Source: Halioglobus sp. (GTDB taxonomy: Bacteria > Pseudomonadota > Gammaproteobacteria > Pseudomonadales > Halieaceae). From it: 64,000 nucleotides of DNA. The notes under the pieces were generated by a model. It was not told the DNA's origin and did no database searches. It saw nothing but the letters and a program-made list of their open reading frames with translations. Both the position numbers and the translations under genes were made by a program. Location: contig JABSPW010000004.1 in NCBI GenBank assembly GCA_013214285.1, positions 1 to 64,000 of the forward strand, given 5' to 3'. Below, piece after piece: positions 19,972 to 29,679 of the stretch; positions within the stretch are counted from its first letter, which is position 1, and each line of letters begins with the position of its first letter.

Positions 19972-20235
19972 ATGCACAGAGTCCTCATCTTCGCTGCCTT
20001 TTTGCTCGTGACAGCCTGTAGCGCTGAACCGGGAAGTACCCGGTGGTGTGAGCAGAAGAGTGCGCAACCGAAGAACGAGTGGTCCGCTTCCGATCTGGTC
20101 ACCTACACCCAACACTGCTTCATTGCAGGCACCGAAGTAGGGTCAGAAGAGTGGTGCAAGGCACTTGATCAGAAGGACAAACGGGACTGGACGGCGCATG
20201 AGACTGCAACCTACACCAAGAACTGCATTATGTAG
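19972..20235 (+). CDS. Small lipoprotein with two DUF3012-like repeats
   Basis: Lipobox LLVTACSA; repeats RWCEQKSAQPKNEWSASDLVTYTQHC and EWCKALDQKDKRDWTAHETATYTKNC. Confidence 0.7.
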   Translation: MHRVLIFAAFLLVTACSAEPGSTRWCEQKSAQPKNEWSASDLVTYTQHCFIAGTEVGSEEWCKALDQKDKRDWTAHETATYTKNCIM

Positions 20236-20914
20236 CGGCCTGCTGGATCAGCAGTGTGGGAATCTCGAGACAATGACTTTGGATCGTGGCGACGCGCGTA
20301 CCCGGCTTCCGACCGTCGCGGACTGCGGACAGGCTGACCCCCGCTTCCAATAAACGCGCAGCTGCAACATCGATCTCTGCACACCGGTAAGCAATTCCCC
20401 AAAACCCCCCGGCAGCCTCTGATGTGATCACCTCCAGGGTCAGTTTTCCACCTCGGAAAAACAACATCCGCCCACCCCATTGAGGTACTGTCTGATCGAG
20501 CGCCAGGCGCACACCGAGCCGGTCGCGGAACAAGCCGATACAGCTGTCTGCATCCTGCGTGCGCAGCACAAGGTGATCCACTGAAAGTGTTGTAGCCTGT
20601 GCCTCAGGATAAGCGTCGCGAAAATCGGCAGTGCTGCGCCCATCACTGGCACGGATGTCGAGCCCAAGGGTATTCTCAACAGGCATTTCCTGTGGTCCCG
20701 CCGCGGGAAAACTGAATGCGATGCCCTGTATATGGGGTGCCAGAACAGACCCTTCAACCAGCTCGATCACGGTATTGGGCAACGCCCAGCGGGTAACACG
20801 TCGACGATCCGACAATGCTGACTGCACGCCCTCCGCTGCAAAAAGGACTTGATACTGCGCCACCGCAGCCCGCATGTCTGGAACCGCCACTAAAATACGC
20901 TCAAATAATTGCAT
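20228..20914 (-). CDS. VOC (glyoxalase-like) family protein
   Basis: Two VOC-like halves: LFERILVAVPDMRAAVAQYQVLF and LSVDHLVLRTQDADSCIGLFRDRLGVRLAL. Confidence 0.82.
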   Translation of the reverse strand: MQLFERILVAVPDMRAAVAQYQVLFAAEGVQSALSDRRRVTRWALPNTVIELVEGSVLAPHIQGIAFSFPAAGPQEMPVENTLGLDIRASDGRSTADFRDAYPEAQATTLSVDHLVLRTQDADSCIGLFRDRLGVRLALDQTVPQWGGRMLFFRGGKLTLEVITSEAAGGFWGIAYRCAEIDVAAARLLEAGVSLSAVRDGRKPGTRVATIQSHCLEIPTLLIQQAAT

Positions 20915-21039
20915 TGTGGGCTCCCCATATCACCTAAAAGATTTTGGCATCTGCACCAATCGGCCCTACACTGGGGGCGGAGCGTCCGTTTCACGCTGCC
21001 AATCACCGAACGAGACTGACTTTACGGGAGAACCTGCCG

Positions 21040-21849
21040 ATGTCCAACGTTTTAAAACCGTATCTACTGTCCAGTTTTTTTGCCTGGCTGACATTTCTGT
21101 CGCCCGGCGGACTCACTGGCGATACACTCGAGCGCGTGGTCGATTTCCAGGTTGTCACCGTGGGCATGTCAGGCAACCAACCTCCTATGACCATGGTTAA
21201 TCGTGAAGGCGGTCTGATGGGGTTCGATGTGGACCTGGCCCAGGCATTGGCCATGGCTATGAATGTCGCGCTGGATATTCAACGGATGCCCTTTGGTGAA
21301 CTGATGGGCGCACTGGAAAAAGGCGAGATCGATATGGTCATCTCAAACCTTTCAATCACGCCGGCGCGCACTGAAAGGGTGTCCTTCGTAGGCCCCTACA
21401 TGATGTCTGGCCAGTCCATTCTCACCAGGAGCAAGTCCATGGCTGACCTGACATCTGCAGAGGAATTTAACAGCAAAGACCTCAAGATCCTTGCACTACA
21501 AAATTCCACCCACGTGGCTTTTGTGAAAGGCGTTGCACCCGAGGCCACCCTGATCGAGGTGCCCAGCTACGACGATGGCGTCACCATGCTCATGGACAAT
21601 AAGGCGGACCTTATGGTGGCTGACATGACCCAGTGTATTCTGGCGGTGATGCGTTTCCCCGATGCTGGTTTTACTACTCTCGACAAACCGTTAACGCTCG
21701 AGCCGATAGGTATCGCCGTGAGCAAGGATGACGCGCAATTCTTCAATCTGGTAGACAACCTGCTGCGCGCCTACGAAAAGACAGGTGTATTAAATCAAAT
21801 GCGCGAGAAATGGTTTGAAGAAAACACGTGGATAGCGGCCATGCCCTGA
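21040..21849 (+). CDS. Periplasmic solute-binding protein (SBP family 3)
   Basis: GFDVDLAQALAMAMNVALDIQRMPFGELMGALEKGEIDMVISNLSITPARTERVSFVGPYM. Confidence 0.88.
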   Translation: MSNVLKPYLLSSFFAWLTFLSPGGLTGDTLERVVDFQVVTVGMSGNQPPMTMVNREGGLMGFDVDLAQALAMAMNVALDIQRMPFGELMGALEKGEIDMVISNLSITPARTERVSFVGPYMMSGQSILTRSKSMADLTSAEEFNSKDLKILALQNSTHVAFVKGVAPEATLIEVPSYDDGVTMLMDNKADLMVADMTQCILAVMRFPDAGFTTLDKPLTLEPIGIAVSKDDAQFFNLVDNLLRAYEKTGVLNQMREKWFEENTWIAAMP

Positions 21850-22886
21850 GGCGTGGTCGCTTTAAAAGGGAGGAAAATCTCTCTCTCGCGTCCTCTTCTA
21901 CTGAACGCTTGGCCTTGAGCAAAACACCCCCGATCGTTATCGCCCACCGAGGCGCCTGCGGCTACCTGCCGGAACACACGCTGGCTGCTAAGGCACTCGC
22001 TCACGGGATGGGCGCGGACTTCATGGAACAGGACGTAGTATTGAGTCGTGATGGAGTCGCTCTCGTCCTGCACGATATTCACCTGGACAGCACAACCGAT
22101 GTGGCGATCAAATTCCCCGGACGGGCACGCACGGACGGCCGTTTCTATGCGATCGATCTCGACCTGCCGGAGATTCGCGAACTTCGGGTTCACGAGCGCA
22201 TTAGCGTCAACGCCGGGACATCAGCGGAGGCGGTGTACCCGCAACGTTTTCCCTCCCGCCCCGCTCTTTTCCAAGTGCCCACACTGGAAGAGGAAATCAC
22301 CATGCTGGCCGGCCTGGATCGCAGTCGTGGTTGCCGCACGGGACTGTATATTGAATTCAAGGCCCCTGATTGGCATGCCGATCAGGGGCTAGACCTACCC
22401 GGCGCTGTACTGGCTGTGTTGGATAAAACCGGCTATGCCGATCGGCCTGAACAGGTGTTCTTACAATGCTTCAACGACAAGACCTTACGGCGTATGCACG
22501 AGGCCGGCCAGACGCAGTTGCCCATGATCCAGTTGATCGGCGAAAACGACTGGGGCGAAGATGGCGGCGTCGATTTCAATTACCTGAGAACACCGCCAGG
22601 ACTGTCCCGCGTTGCCGAGTACGCTCAGGGTATTGGACCATTTCTGCCCCAGATCTACCTCGGAAAAAGCGACTCTGGCGCCGTGCAGCTCAGCAACCTA
22701 GTGACGACCGCCCAGGAAAAGGGCCTGTTGGTGCATCCGTACACCCTTCGCCAGGATGAACTACCCCCTGGCATCAACAGCTTCTCCGAACTATTGGACG
22801 TTTTTGTACAGCGTGCTGGCGTCGATGGTCTGTTTACCGATTTTCCCGACCTGGTTGTCGACTATATGAAAACACAGCACATGTGA
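21828..22886 (+). CDS. Glycerophosphodiester phosphodiesterase (GlpQ-like); start codon uncertain
   Basis: PIVIAHRGACGYLPEHTLAAKALAHGMGADFMEQDVVLSRDGVALVLHD; no ATG before the core, GTG or TTG start likely. Confidence 0.87.
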   Translation: MDSGHALRRGRFKREENLSLASSSTERLALSKTPPIVIAHRGACGYLPEHTLAAKALAHGMGADFMEQDVVLSRDGVALVLHDIHLDSTTDVAIKFPGRARTDGRFYAIDLDLPEIRELRVHERISVNAGTSAEAVYPQRFPSRPALFQVPTLEEEITMLAGLDRSRGCRTGLYIEFKAPDWHADQGLDLPGAVLAVLDKTGYADRPEQVFLQCFNDKTLRRMHEAGQTQLPMIQLIGENDWGEDGGVDFNYLRTPPGLSRVAEYAQGIGPFLPQIYLGKSDSGAVQLSNLVTTAQEKGLLVHPYTLRQDELPPGINSFSELLDVFVQRAGVDGLFTDFPDLVVDYMKTQHM

Positions 22887-23263
22887 GCCTGAAGAGTGAC
22901 CCCATGAAGACACGGTTCTGCGGAATATCTTTGATACCGTCTTGCCGGGCTCTCCCTTGAACAAAGGTCATTGGAGCACAATGATCGTCGATAGGCGTAA
23001 TCGAACGCGCAGTGGATCAGGCCTGCAAACTGGTTGTGCGAAGGCTGCCGAATAAGACGGGGGAAGCTCTGGAATTCCGTCACGGGCAACATACGCTGTA
23101 CCAAGCACTCATTTCGCAGCGTACCGATAGCGCGGCAGGCCGTGTGTCGTCACCGCGATCCACAGCGTGTATTCTGCCTCTGTAATGGTACAATTTTTGG
23201 ACTAAAGGGCATTATCATTGCTAACCCGACGCCGCCGGCATATCCCGCGCATAAAGGAGTCAC

Positions 23264-24712
23264 GTGAACCCACAGGTCATCAGGCGCACCAAGATCGTCG
23301 CCACGATCGGACCAGCAAGCGAATCGGATGACCTCATCGCCAGGCTCATTGCCGCGGGGGTCAACGTCTTTCGCCTAAATTTTAGCCACGGCTCCACAGG
23401 ACAGCATATTCGCGCAGCAGAGCGCATTCGCAAGCAAGCGAGTATCGCGGGGCGTTATGTCGGCATCCTCGCAGACCTGCAAGGCCCGAAGATCCGTATC
23501 GGTAGTTTTCGCCATGCCTCCGTGGACATTGCCACAGGAGACCGCTTTCGTCTGGACCTCGACATTCATCCAGCCGAAGGCGATATTACCGGCGTATGCC
23601 TGGACTATCCTGAGCTATGTAGCAGCGTGTCCCGCGGCGACACGCTGCTGCTTGATGACGGGCGCATTCGGCTGCGCGTGGACGACGTAGAAAGCAGAGC
23701 CGTCGATTGTACTGTACTCGTCGGCGGTGAACTTGGTTCTCGCAAGGGTATCAACCGTTTAGGTGGAGGCCTCTCAGCGCCGGCGCTCACGGCGAAGGAC
23801 CTCACAGATATTGATAGCCTTGATAAAATCAAACCGGATTTTGTCGCCGTTTCTTTCGTATCCAGTGCCGATGATATTTTTCAGACGCGCGAACTATTGC
23901 AGCAACACCAGCTGAAGCCCGCTATCATCGCCAAAATTGAACGCGCTGAAGTCGTCGCAGACGAGGATACGCTGAAAAGCATACTAATGGCGTCAGATGG
24001 CCTGATGGTGGCCCGCGGAGATCTTGGCGTTGAGGTCGGCGACGCGCAGTTGATTGGCATCCAGAAAGAATTGATTACGCGGGCACGCAAGATGGACCGT
24101 GTCGTCATCACCGCGACACAAATGATGGAATCCATGATCAACAGTTCAATGCCAACTCGCGCAGAGGTATTCGACGTGGCCAACGCGGTGCTTGATGGCA
24201 CTGACGCGGTAATGCTGTCAGCGGAGACTGCAGTTGGTAACTATCCGGTCGATGTGGTCGAGGCGATGGCAGACGCCGCCCTCGGCGCGGAGAGGCAACC
24301 GGTGGCGCGCACGTCAAAGTATCGACTAGATACCGCGTTCACCAATGCGCAGGAAGCCATCGCCATGTCGGCGATTTACGCCGCGAACCATTATAAAAAC
24401 GTGCGCGGTATTGCCTGCCTGACGGAATCCGGGACAACACCAAGACTCATGTCAAGGCTTAGCTCCGGCCTGCCCATTTTCGCCTTGAGCCGGCTCAGTG
24501 AGACCCTACAGCAGCTGGCTCTTTGTCGCGGTGTTGTGCCACTGTTTTTCGATGCAACAGCCTTCGATAATGACCGCGTCGATGGCCGGGCCATTGAATT
24601 CCTTTTAGATGGTGGCTATTTACGCAAGGGCGATGCCATCATACTGACCAAGGGTGCCATCATGGGCGCCGCTGGCTCGACTAACATCATGAAAATTCTG
24701 CCTGTCTATTGA
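23264..24712 (+). CDS. pyk: Pyruvate kinase
   Basis: TKIVATIGPASES, FRLNFSHG, MVARGDLGVEVG, VITATQMMESMINSSMPTRAEVFDVANAVLDGTDAVMLSAETAVG. Confidence 0.97.
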   Translation: MNPQVIRRTKIVATIGPASESDDLIARLIAAGVNVFRLNFSHGSTGQHIRAAERIRKQASIAGRYVGILADLQGPKIRIGSFRHASVDIATGDRFRLDLDIHPAEGDITGVCLDYPELCSSVSRGDTLLLDDGRIRLRVDDVESRAVDCTVLVGGELGSRKGINRLGGGLSAPALTAKDLTDIDSLDKIKPDFVAVSFVSSADDIFQTRELLQQHQLKPAIIAKIERAEVVADEDTLKSILMASDGLMVARGDLGVEVGDAQLIGIQKELITRARKMDRVVITATQMMESMINSSMPTRAEVFDVANAVLDGTDAVMLSAETAVGNYPVDVVEAMADAALGAERQPVARTSKYRLDTAFTNAQEAIAMSAIYAANHYKNVRGIACLTESGTTPRLMSRLSSGLPIFALSRLSETLQQLALCRGVVPLFFDATAFDNDRVDGRAIEFLLDGGYLRKGDAIILTKGAIMGAAGSTNIMKILPVY

Positions 24713-25695
24713 TGAGGCCCTCCGAAGCAACCAACACCAGACTGGTCGCAGATATCGGCGGCACAAATACACGCCTGGCATTATTCGATTATAGCGCGCA
24801 TACCATGCGCGCACAGCGTCACTACATTAACCATGAGCACACCTGCCTCGAAGTCATTATCGAGGACTGGCTGCAAGGCTTGGACGAATCACCACCCCGT
24901 GAAGGCTGTCTCGCCGTTGCCGCGCCGCCTCCTGTCAAAGGCCGCATCGACATGCTCAATATTGACTGGCACTTCTGTGTGCGCACACTCAAAGACCGGT
25001 TCGGCTTTCATAGCCTCTGCTGTATTAACGACTTCGAGAGTAATGCCTACGCGCTACCGCACCTCACTCACAACGATGTAGCGATCCTACGCAGCAGCGA
25101 CCATCCGGCCGGCGGCAAACTCGCCACGTTCGGGCCTGGCACGGGACTGGGAGGCTCGACGCTGGATACCTCAAGCGAAACCCCCCTCGCATGGGCTAGC
25201 GAACCGGGGCATATGGGCCTGTCTCCAGCCACGGAGCAAGAGCTTGCCTTGTTCCAATACCTGCAAGCAATTTATGGTGAGGTCTACGCAGAGCTGCTGC
25301 TATCCGGCCCCGGCCTCAGGCGACTGCGGCAGGCACTGGCAATCATACGCGGCGAAGATATACCTAGCCTGACGTCCGAGGAAATATCCACACGCGCGCT
25401 GGCAAACGAGTGCGCACTCTGCACAGACACACTGCGCAGCTTCTGTGCACTGCTCGGTTCGGCTTGTGGTGACTTTGTCCTCGCCAACGGTGCTTTTGGC
25501 GGCCTCTATATTGCCGGCGGCATCCTACCTGGAATGGTTGATTTCCTCAAAGACAGTAGCTTCGCAGATCGTTTTTGCGCGAAAGGTAACATGGCAGACC
25601 ACCTATCGCGCGTGCCACTCTATGTCATCACGGCCAGCAACACAGGACTCCTTGGCGCAGCGCATGCGCCTATGGGCAGTGCATATCGACCATGA
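24712..25695 (+). CDS. glk: Glucokinase
   Basis: LVADIGGTNTRLALFD, FGPGTGLGGSTL, GGLYIAGGILPGM; TGATG overlap with pyk stop. Confidence 0.93.
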   Translation: MRPSEATNTRLVADIGGTNTRLALFDYSAHTMRAQRHYINHEHTCLEVIIEDWLQGLDESPPREGCLAVAAPPPVKGRIDMLNIDWHFCVRTLKDRFGFHSLCCINDFESNAYALPHLTHNDVAILRSSDHPAGGKLATFGPGTGLGGSTLDTSSETPLAWASEPGHMGLSPATEQELALFQYLQAIYGEVYAELLLSGPGLRRLRQALAIIRGEDIPSLTSEEISTRALANECALCTDTLRSFCALLGSACGDFVLANGAFGGLYIAGGILPGMVDFLKDSSFADRFCAKGNMADHLSRVPLYVITASNTGLLGAAHAPMGSAYRP

Positions 25696-25908
25696 CCAAC
25701 TGCAACAACAATCAGACCTAGAAAAATAGTTGATCAACTTTCCTGTTAATCTCGAATTATGGTGCTACACTGTTTTTGCTGATTGGTTTCAGCTGTATTT
25801 ATGCTCACGATCGAAGTTCCATTCAGTTCCTCGGTACGTAAAACATAAATCACATTCACTCGGAGAACGCGCCTGGACATGGCGCTGCAAGCAACACAGG
25901 TAAACACT

Positions 25909-26115
25909 ATGTCTAAAACAACCGGCACCGTTAAATGGTTTAACGAGACCAAGGGGTTTGGCTTCATCGAACGCGAGGATGGTCCAGATGTCTTCGTCCA
26001 TTTCAGCTCTATTCAGGCCGAAGGCTTCAAAACGCTGGCGGATGGCCAGAAAGTGGAGTTTGATGTGACGGACAGCCAGAAAGGCCCACAGGCGGAAAAC
26101 GTCGTTCCGATCTAG
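25909..26115 (+). CDS. Cold shock domain protein, CspA family
   Basis: [32 protein letters not shown] (RNP1/RNP2). Confidence 0.96.
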   Translation: MSKTTGTVKWFNETKGFGFIEREDGPDVFVHFSSIQAEGFKTLADGQKVEFDVTDSQKGPQAENVVPI

Positions 26116-26178
26116 CCCAGCGCGCTGCAGCACTGCCTGGCTAGTCGTGCTACTCAGCACAGTCTAAAGAAAAAATCA

Positions 26179-26204
26179 GGGGCTCACCGAGCCCCATTTT
26201 TTTT
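26179..26204 (+). terminator. Rho-independent terminator downstream of csp
   Basis: GGGGCTC-ACC-GAGCCCC hairpin followed by A and eight Ts; A-rich upstream side could also serve the opposite strand. Confidence 0.88.
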
Positions 26205-27666
26205 ACCCCTGCGTATTGGGGTTCTCCGCTGCTGCCGCGCCTCCCACCGACGCCTCATCGATCGCTGTGTCGGCAGACTCATTCGGCTCAGCCGCGGCAT
26301 TTAATGCGGCATCCAGGGCTGCATCTTCTTCTCGCAAAGCCTGCTGACGCGCCAGTTCCGAGTCCATGTACTTGATCCACTGAAGCGCATACTCTTTCGA
26401 GCGCGAGTCCTGGCTCGCAGCCTCAAACGCCTCTCGCGCATTATCGTACTGACTGTCGTTGAAGTAGGCCATACCCAGCACCAGCCGGGTGGTGTCCGGC
26501 CGCTTGACCCCACCGCGTTGCAGGGCTTTATTACAGGTGCTAATGGCGCGTTTGAAGTCATCGTTGTCCAGATAGATGTTACACAAGCGGGCAAACAACT
26601 CGCCCTTGTCGGATTTTGCGGCAGCCTTCTCCATGGCGGGAATAGAGCGCTCCAGCTCCTGGGCTTGCCGCCAGGCATTGCCCGTCAGCTCCCAATTCTT
26701 GGAGGTGGCCTTGATAGAGTCATTGTCTAATCCCTTGTCGAGAACCTTGGCCGCATAGTAGGGCGCGTCAGCATTCAGGTAGAGATAGGCCATGGTGACC
26801 TGTTCGGTACCTTTGTCCAACATGTTTTGCAGGTAGGCGGTGTCCATGGCAGCCAGTTGATCCGCCTCCTTCTTCTGCTCGCCGTAGAGATGAGAGACCT
26901 GCACCCAGTAGTCTTTCTTTGGGTAGTGCGTTAGCAACGACTCTAACGTCCTCACCGTATTCTGGATATCATTTTTCTCGAAGTAGAGAAACCGGGCCAG
27001 GTTATACCACTGCTCCCTGGGCACCTTGCCGGCCTGCTGCTGCATACTGATGGCTTTCTCCACATTGCGCAGCGACTTATCGTAATCCTTAACCTGGTAA
27101 TAACCCTGGGCGAGCAACACATAGGCGTTGGCGTTGGGGTTTTCAGTCATATTGAACCACTGCAACAACGCCTCTATGCCCTTCTGCCACTGCTCCTGCA
27201 CGAAATACAACTGGGCGATGGTAAACCGTGTGTTGATCTCCATCGCCAAAGGAATATCCGGCTGCGACACCACAGTCTGGTAAGCTTTCAACGCCCCGGC
27301 AAAATCATCCCGGGAGTAGTAAATAAACGCCATCAGGTTCCACACATTGGCCAGCTCGTAACTGTTCAGCTTGGTGCTCTCGCGGTTCGCGTTAATCATT
27401 TCTCTGAGAATCGCTTCGGCCGTGTTGTAGTCCTTAGCCTCCAGCGCGGCCTGCGCCTCGGACAGTCTTTCATAGACTTTCCCGCGCAGCGCAGGGGTGC
27501 GGCGCGTCTCACGCTGCGGCTTCTGACCCTCCTCCTGCGCCCGGGCAGACGCGAGGGCGGGCAGCCCCAATTCAACCTGCAGCTGGGTGACAACTAGCTG
27601 CAGGGCCAAAACCGACACCAAGGGTAACGCCACAGCGCTATGGATTATGGCTTTCAACACATTCAT
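26203..27666 (-). CDS. TPR repeat protein of Ttp-type TonB locus
   Basis: Signal sequence, multiple TPR-like repeats; last gene of the ExbB/ExbD/TonB cluster. Confidence 0.82.
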   Translation of the reverse strand: MNVLKAIIHSAVALPLVSVLALQLVVTQLQVELGLPALASARAQEEGQKPQRETRRTPALRGKVYERLSEAQAALEAKDYNTAEAILREMINANRESTKLNSYELANVWNLMAFIYYSRDDFAGALKAYQTVVSQPDIPLAMEINTRFTIAQLYFVQEQWQKGIEALLQWFNMTENPNANAYVLLAQGYYQVKDYDKSLRNVEKAISMQQQAGKVPREQWYNLARFLYFEKNDIQNTVRTLESLLTHYPKKDYWVQVSHLYGEQKKEADQLAAMDTAYLQNMLDKGTEQVTMAYLYLNADAPYYAAKVLDKGLDNDSIKATSKNWELTGNAWRQAQELERSIPAMEKAAAKSDKGELFARLCNIYLDNDDFKRAISTCNKALQRGGVKRPDTTRLVLGMAYFNDSQYDNAREAFEAASQDSRSKEYALQWIKYMDSELARQQALREEDAALDAALNAAAEPNESADTAIDEASVGGAAAAENPNTQG

Positions 27667-27702
27667 CGCGTTACCCCATTACTGCCATTGTTCAGAGGCA
27701 CC

Positions 27703-28308
27703 CTAGTTTTCAAGTTCATAGGTGAATTTGTTCTGCACACCCGGCACCTCGATGGCCTCACCGTCCACAACCCGCGGCTTATATTTGAACTTCCCTGCCG
27801 CCCTGACAGATGCTCTGTCAAACACGCCGGGGGGGTTGCAGTCCACCGCGACCGGATCGCGAATCGCGCCAGATGTCGTCACCGTATACTCAACAATGCA
27901 ATACCCTGTGATACCGCGAGTCTGCGCCCGACGCGGATAAACGGGCGCGACCTTCACGATGGGTAGGTATTCACCGTCACCACTGATCTGCCCGGTTGGA
28001 TCGAGATTCACCTCCGCGGTAATGGTTGGCGCGAAGTTCTCTGCATTGGGATCCACGTCCACCACCAGGTCTTCCATCTCTAAATCCGGGGGTGGCTCTT
28101 CCGGATCATCGACCTTGTCCGGTTTTGGCGTAGTAGTCTGTAGCTCGATTTTCTCATCCGGCTGCACCAGATCGGCAATCTTTCGCGCCTCGACCTCCGG
28201 GTTGTCCCAATCGCTGTCGATCAGGCTGTGCATGATCATGAACAAAGCCAACACCACAGGTATGGAGAGCAGTATCGAAACCAGCATTCTCAGCGAGTTG
28301 TTACCCAT
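27703..28308 (-). CDS. TonB-like energy transducer
   Basis: N-terminal TM, acidic/proline linker PKPDKVDDPEEPPPD, C-terminal TonB domain VYPRRAQTRGITGYCIVEYTVTTSG...FKYKPRVVDG. Confidence 0.9.
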   Translation of the reverse strand: MGNNSLRMLVSILLSIPVVLALFMIMHSLIDSDWDNPEVEARKIADLVQPDEKIELQTTTPKPDKVDDPEEPPPDLEMEDLVVDVDPNAENFAPTITAEVNLDPTGQISGDGEYLPIVKVAPVYPRRAQTRGITGYCIVEYTVTTSGAIRDPVAVDCNPPGVFDRASVRAAGKFKYKPRVVDGEAIEVPGVQNKFTYELEN

Positions 28309-28313
28309 TCCGC

Positions 28314-28760
28314 CTACCCCGTCTCTTCCGTCGAGACGCACAGGGGCGCATCCATCAGCGGCTTCATCGTCGCCAGTAAATCACTGAGTACCGCGGTGGG
28401 GGCATCCTCATCCACCTGAATGACAAAATTCGCCTTCGGTGCATCTTTTTTGGCCGCCGTCGCGAGACGGTGAACACGATCGAGGGGCACCTCTTTTTTG
28501 TCGTAATGGATTTTGCCGGTGGCATCCACCGCAAAGATAATTGTCCCCCGCTCGCAAGGATCCGTCGTAACCGCTTCGACCTTGGTGATGTCAACACCGG
28601 GTTCCTTGATGAAAGACGACGTCACAATGAAAAAAATGAGCATAATAAATACGACATCGAGCATCGGCGTCAGGTCGATATCACCCTCACCGCCATCTTG
28701 CGTTGCTCGCCCCCCTGCTGCCGCGCCACGCCTGCTCACTGCTTCGCCTCCGCTGGCCAA
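28314..28760 (-). CDS. ExbD/TolR family biopolymer transport protein
   Basis: IDLTPMLDVVFIMLIFFIVTSSFIKEPGV. Confidence 0.94.
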   Translation of the reverse strand: MASGGEAVSRRGAAAGGRATQDGGEGDIDLTPMLDVVFIMLIFFIVTSSFIKEPGVDITKVEAVTTDPCERGTIIFAVDATGKIHYDKKEVPLDRVHRLATAAKKDAPKANFVIQVDEDAPTAVLSDLLATMKPLMDAPLCVSTEETG

Positions 28761-29146
28761 TTCACCTGCGTGACGCCCGCCTCACGGGCGGCATCTCCCA
28801 CCTCAATCAGGGTGCCGGCACTGGCACCGGGCTCCGTCTTAACCGTAAAAGACTGCTCCGGGTCAGAGGCCAACAGCCGCGCAATATTGGCTCTCACCGC
28901 GCGAATGTCGATTCGGCGGTTCTCCATCCAGATCTGATCATCGCCGGTGATAGTGACCAAGATGCTGGTGGCATCAGTATCCGGGGGGTTCTGGTTGCTG
29001 TCGGGTCGGTTCATTTCGATACCGGCCTCCTTCAGGAAGGACGCGACCACAATGAAAAAGATCAGCATGATAAATACGACATCCAGCATCGGCGTCAGAT
29101 CAATTTGCGCCTCGTCGGCATCTGCTATTCGTTTTCTTCTGCGCAT
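28736..29146 (-). CDS. ExbD/TolR family biopolymer transport protein
   Basis: IDLTPMLDVVFIMLIFFIVVASFLKEAGI. Confidence 0.94.
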   Translation of the reverse strand: MRRRKRIADADEAQIDLTPMLDVVFIMLIFFIVVASFLKEAGIEMNRPDSNQNPPDTDATSILVTITGDDQIWMENRRIDIRAVRANIARLLASDPEQSFTVKTEPGASAGTLIEVGDAAREAGVTQVNWPAEAKQ

Positions 29147-29159
29147 TAGCGTGGCCTTA

Positions 29160-29678
29160 TCAATGATCCGTCGTCAGGTTGTCCTGCAGGAATTCGCTTT
29201 CACGCCGAGCAATCCGGGTAACATAGGTATTGGCAAACACCCCTGACAGAGCCGCCACCATGCCTGCCATGGTCGGGATAGTTGCCTGCTGTACACCACC
29301 CGCCATGGACTTGGCATCACCACCGCCGGTGACCGCCATGATATTAAACACCTCCACCATGCCTGTCACAGTGCCCAGCAAGCCGAGCAACGGGCATAGG
29401 GCTACCAGGGTTTTGATCATGGGCAGGAACTGATTGATCTGCATGCGCGCCTGTGACAACAGCATGTTGCGAATCTGATGGGCTTGCCAGGATTTTCTCT
29501 CCTTGCGACCCTCCCACCGGGTGATGATTGCGGCAACGTCATGTTTCCAGCCAAATTTCAGATACCACACGCGCTCGAAGATCAGGGCCCACATCACGAA
29601 CAATAGGGCGGCAATCAGCCAAAGGACGTCGCCACCCTTGTCCATGAAGGCAAGCAGTACCTCCATCATACCGCCCAT
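29160..29678 (-). CDS. MotA/TolQ/ExbB proton channel family protein
   Basis: LVALCPLLGLLGTVTGMVEVFNIMAVTGGGD...AGMVAALSGVFANTYV. Confidence 0.93.
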   Translation of the reverse strand: MGGMMEVLLAFMDKGGDVLWLIAALLFVMWALIFERVWYLKFGWKHDVAAIITRWEGRKERKSWQAHQIRNMLLSQARMQINQFLPMIKTLVALCPLLGLLGTVTGMVEVFNIMAVTGGGDAKSMAGGVQQATIPTMAGMVAALSGVFANTYVTRIARRESEFLQDNLTTDH

Positions 29679-29679
29679 A

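Noticed and set aside
22862-23104. 80-aa minus-strand ORF in the glpQ-pyk gap
   Set aside because: No recognisable domain, no clear RBS, composition like random translation; the gap more likely holds pyk regulatory sequence.
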